Shown here in pieces: positions 12,253 to 13,044 of a stretch of 13,044 nt of DNA. This stretch comes from Gammaproteobacteria bacterium. Lineage in GTDB: Bacteria; Pseudomonadota; Gammaproteobacteria; SZUA-229. The position numbers and the translations under genes are program-made. Below the pieces are notes generated by a model. The model did no database searches. It was not told where the DNA came from and was given only the letters and a program-made list of their open reading frames with translations. The stretch lies in assembly GCA_002401185.1 (NCBI GenBank), contig NVSH01000004.1, positions 2,228 to 15,271 of the forward strand, read 5' to 3'. Positions within the stretch are counted from its first letter, which is position 1, and each line of letters begins with the position of its first letter.

Positions 12253-13044
12253 TAGACGACTGAAGGAGCACTTTACCTGAGTCGACTAGGCCACCATTAT
12301 TAAAACGCGGCAGACTTAGTATATAGAAACTTCCACTAATGGGATTTGTAACCTTTGCTTCTGAAATATCTGCCGCAACAATTCCAACAATCGATGAGCC
12401 AAGCTGCCCTCCACTCGCACCATTGACCAGGCGTACTACACCGGAATCCGAAACTCCGCCTTCCTCATCAAACTCTGACGCCACCACAAAGTTGCTGCTG
12501 GTCAGAGCTGTAATGCCAGTAAAGCCGAAGAGTTCTCCAGTGCTGTCTCCTTCTAACGCATTGATTTCTACCCCGCTCGTACCATTGATCAGTCGTGCTG
12601 AACCCGAGTCCAACAAAACACCAATAGCGGAATTATCGAAGGGTGTGCTAATCACAAAGTTGTTATTGTCCAGCGTCGTAATGCCTGCACTACCAAGCTC
12701 GTCTGTCGACACGTTGCCTGTGAAGGCAGCAATTTGAACGCCTGTGGAGCCATTAAGCAGATGCACTGAACCGGCATTAAATAATAAAGGTGGAGGACCA
12801 TCGTCAATGGGTGATGCCACCACGTAATTGTTATTGCTCAATGCGGTAACACCTCCGCGACCAAATTCATCATTCGCGCTATCTCCGGCTAAGGTTGGGC
12901 CGAGCTGCAGGTTAGTTGCGCCATCGACCAGACGTACCGAGCCGGCATCCGTTATCACAGCTTCGTTATCTATAGGTGAAGCAACGACGTAGTTGCTATT
13001 GCTCAATGCGGTAACACCTCCGCTACCCAGCCGATCACTTACAA
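12248..13044 (-). CDS. FG-GAP/beta-propeller-like repeat protein, N-terminus missing
   Basis: The frame is open to the right edge; 264 C-terminal residues are visible and the start lies outside. The sequence is built from repeats of 55-56 residues, each with a pattern G-(V/I)-T-x-L-x-x-x-N-(Y/F)-V-(V/I)-(A/S)-(S/T), then D-S/A-G-S-x-R/H-L-(V/I/L)-N/D-G-x-T/S-G/N, then a G-D/N-x-x-x-D/E-x-(F/L)-G turn. I see about four units, the last degenerate (residues around IVAADISEAKVT). The E/D-x-F/L-G turn and unit size are like FG-GAP or similar propeller blades of large secreted or surface proteins; Asn-, Ser- and Asp-rich composition with almost no Lys or Cys agrees with an extracellular location. 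The end LLQSSM carries no sorting signal that I recognise. G+C looks higher than in the neighbouring housekeeping genes, by eye. Function unknown. Confidence 0.8.
   Translation of the reverse strand, partial: VSDRLGSGGVTALSNSNYVVASPIDNEAVITDAGSVRLVDGATNLQLGPTLAGDSANDEFGRGGVTALSNNNYVVASPIDDGPPPLLFNAGSVHLLNGSTGVQIAAFTGNVSTDELGSAGITTLDNNNFVISTPFDNSAIGVLLDSGSARLINGTSGVEINALEGDSTGELFGFTGITALTSSNFVVASEFDEEGGVSDSGVVRLVNGASGGQLGSSIVGIVAADISEAKVTNPISGSFYILSLPRFNNGGLVDSGKVLLQSSM
12832..12858. repeat. 27-base direct repeat, copy 1, inside the repeat-protein gene
   Basis: Identical to 12997-13023 and offset by 165 bases (55 codons), encoding the same part of two adjacent protein repeats (minus-strand residues GGVTALSN). 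Near-perfect DNA identity over 27 bases implies recent unit duplication or gene conversion. Confidence 0.8.
12997..13023. repeat. 27-base direct repeat, copy 2
   Basis: Second copy of the element at 12832-12858; see that entry. The flanks diverge on both sides, so identity is confined to this conserved blade segment. Confidence 0.8.

Noticed and set aside
12102..12263. Plus-strand frame of 53 codons (begins MPDLPYSACS)
   Set aside because: No proper ribosome site, unusual Cys/Pro-rich composition, overlaps the 3' end of the minus-strand repeat protein, and no family recognised.
12339..12737. Open frame antisense to the repeat protein
   Set aside because: Periodic Pro/Ser/Thr-rich translation mirrors the repeats on the other strand; no independent evidence.
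12248..13044. CRISPR array or tandem DNA repeat locus
   Set aside because: Repetition follows codon frame and protein blade length (55-56 residues) with diverged units; no short identical repeats with unique spacers.

Overview
This is a chromosomal window from a gammaproteobacterium of moderate G+C. The evidence is the gene order lptD-surA-pdxA-rsmA-apaG-apaH, which matches the E. coli order apart from one extra gene, together with close protein resemblance of ThyA, FolA, RsmA, PdxA and SurA to the enterobacterial proteins. I cannot name the genus from sequence alone.

Layout. Positions 1-1309 (+): the 3' part of thyA and all of folA form a two-gene folate/thymidylate unit closed by a clear intrinsic terminator. 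Positions 1333-11094 (-): nine genes are closely packed on the minus strand. In transcription order they are argD and argF (ornithine and arginine synthesis), lptD and surA (outer-membrane assembly), pdxA (vitamin B6), rsmA (16S rRNA dimethylation), apaG, an unassigned SAM methyltransferase, and apaH (dinucleoside polyphosphate hydrolysis). This run converges on folA.

Positions 11095-12247 are looser. They hold a GC-rich hairpin and candidate promoters upstream of argD, an orphan 34-codon reading frame, a 56-residue rubredoxin gene on the plus strand (too short for many gene callers), and the wreck of a BrnT-type toxin/CopG-type antitoxin pair on the minus strand. In the wreck the toxin lacks its N-terminal part and any usable start. 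Toxin and antitoxin are joined in one frame. The antitoxin is frameshifted in a poly-A run and stops early against the rubredoxin stop codon. Positions 12248-13044 (-) are the 3' part of a protein built from about 55-residue FG-GAP/beta-propeller-like repeats, running off the right edge.

How it fits together: the left 11 kb is conserved housekeeping DNA. LptD and SurA are functionally coupled, since SurA chaperones outer-membrane proteins including LptD. RsmA, ApaG and ApaH are traditional operon partners. The right 2 kb looks like accessory DNA with decay. I saw no convincing undescribed system. The most informative points are the decayed toxin-antitoxin fusion, the extra methyltransferase between apaG and apaH, and the terminator-like hairpin just upstream of argD.
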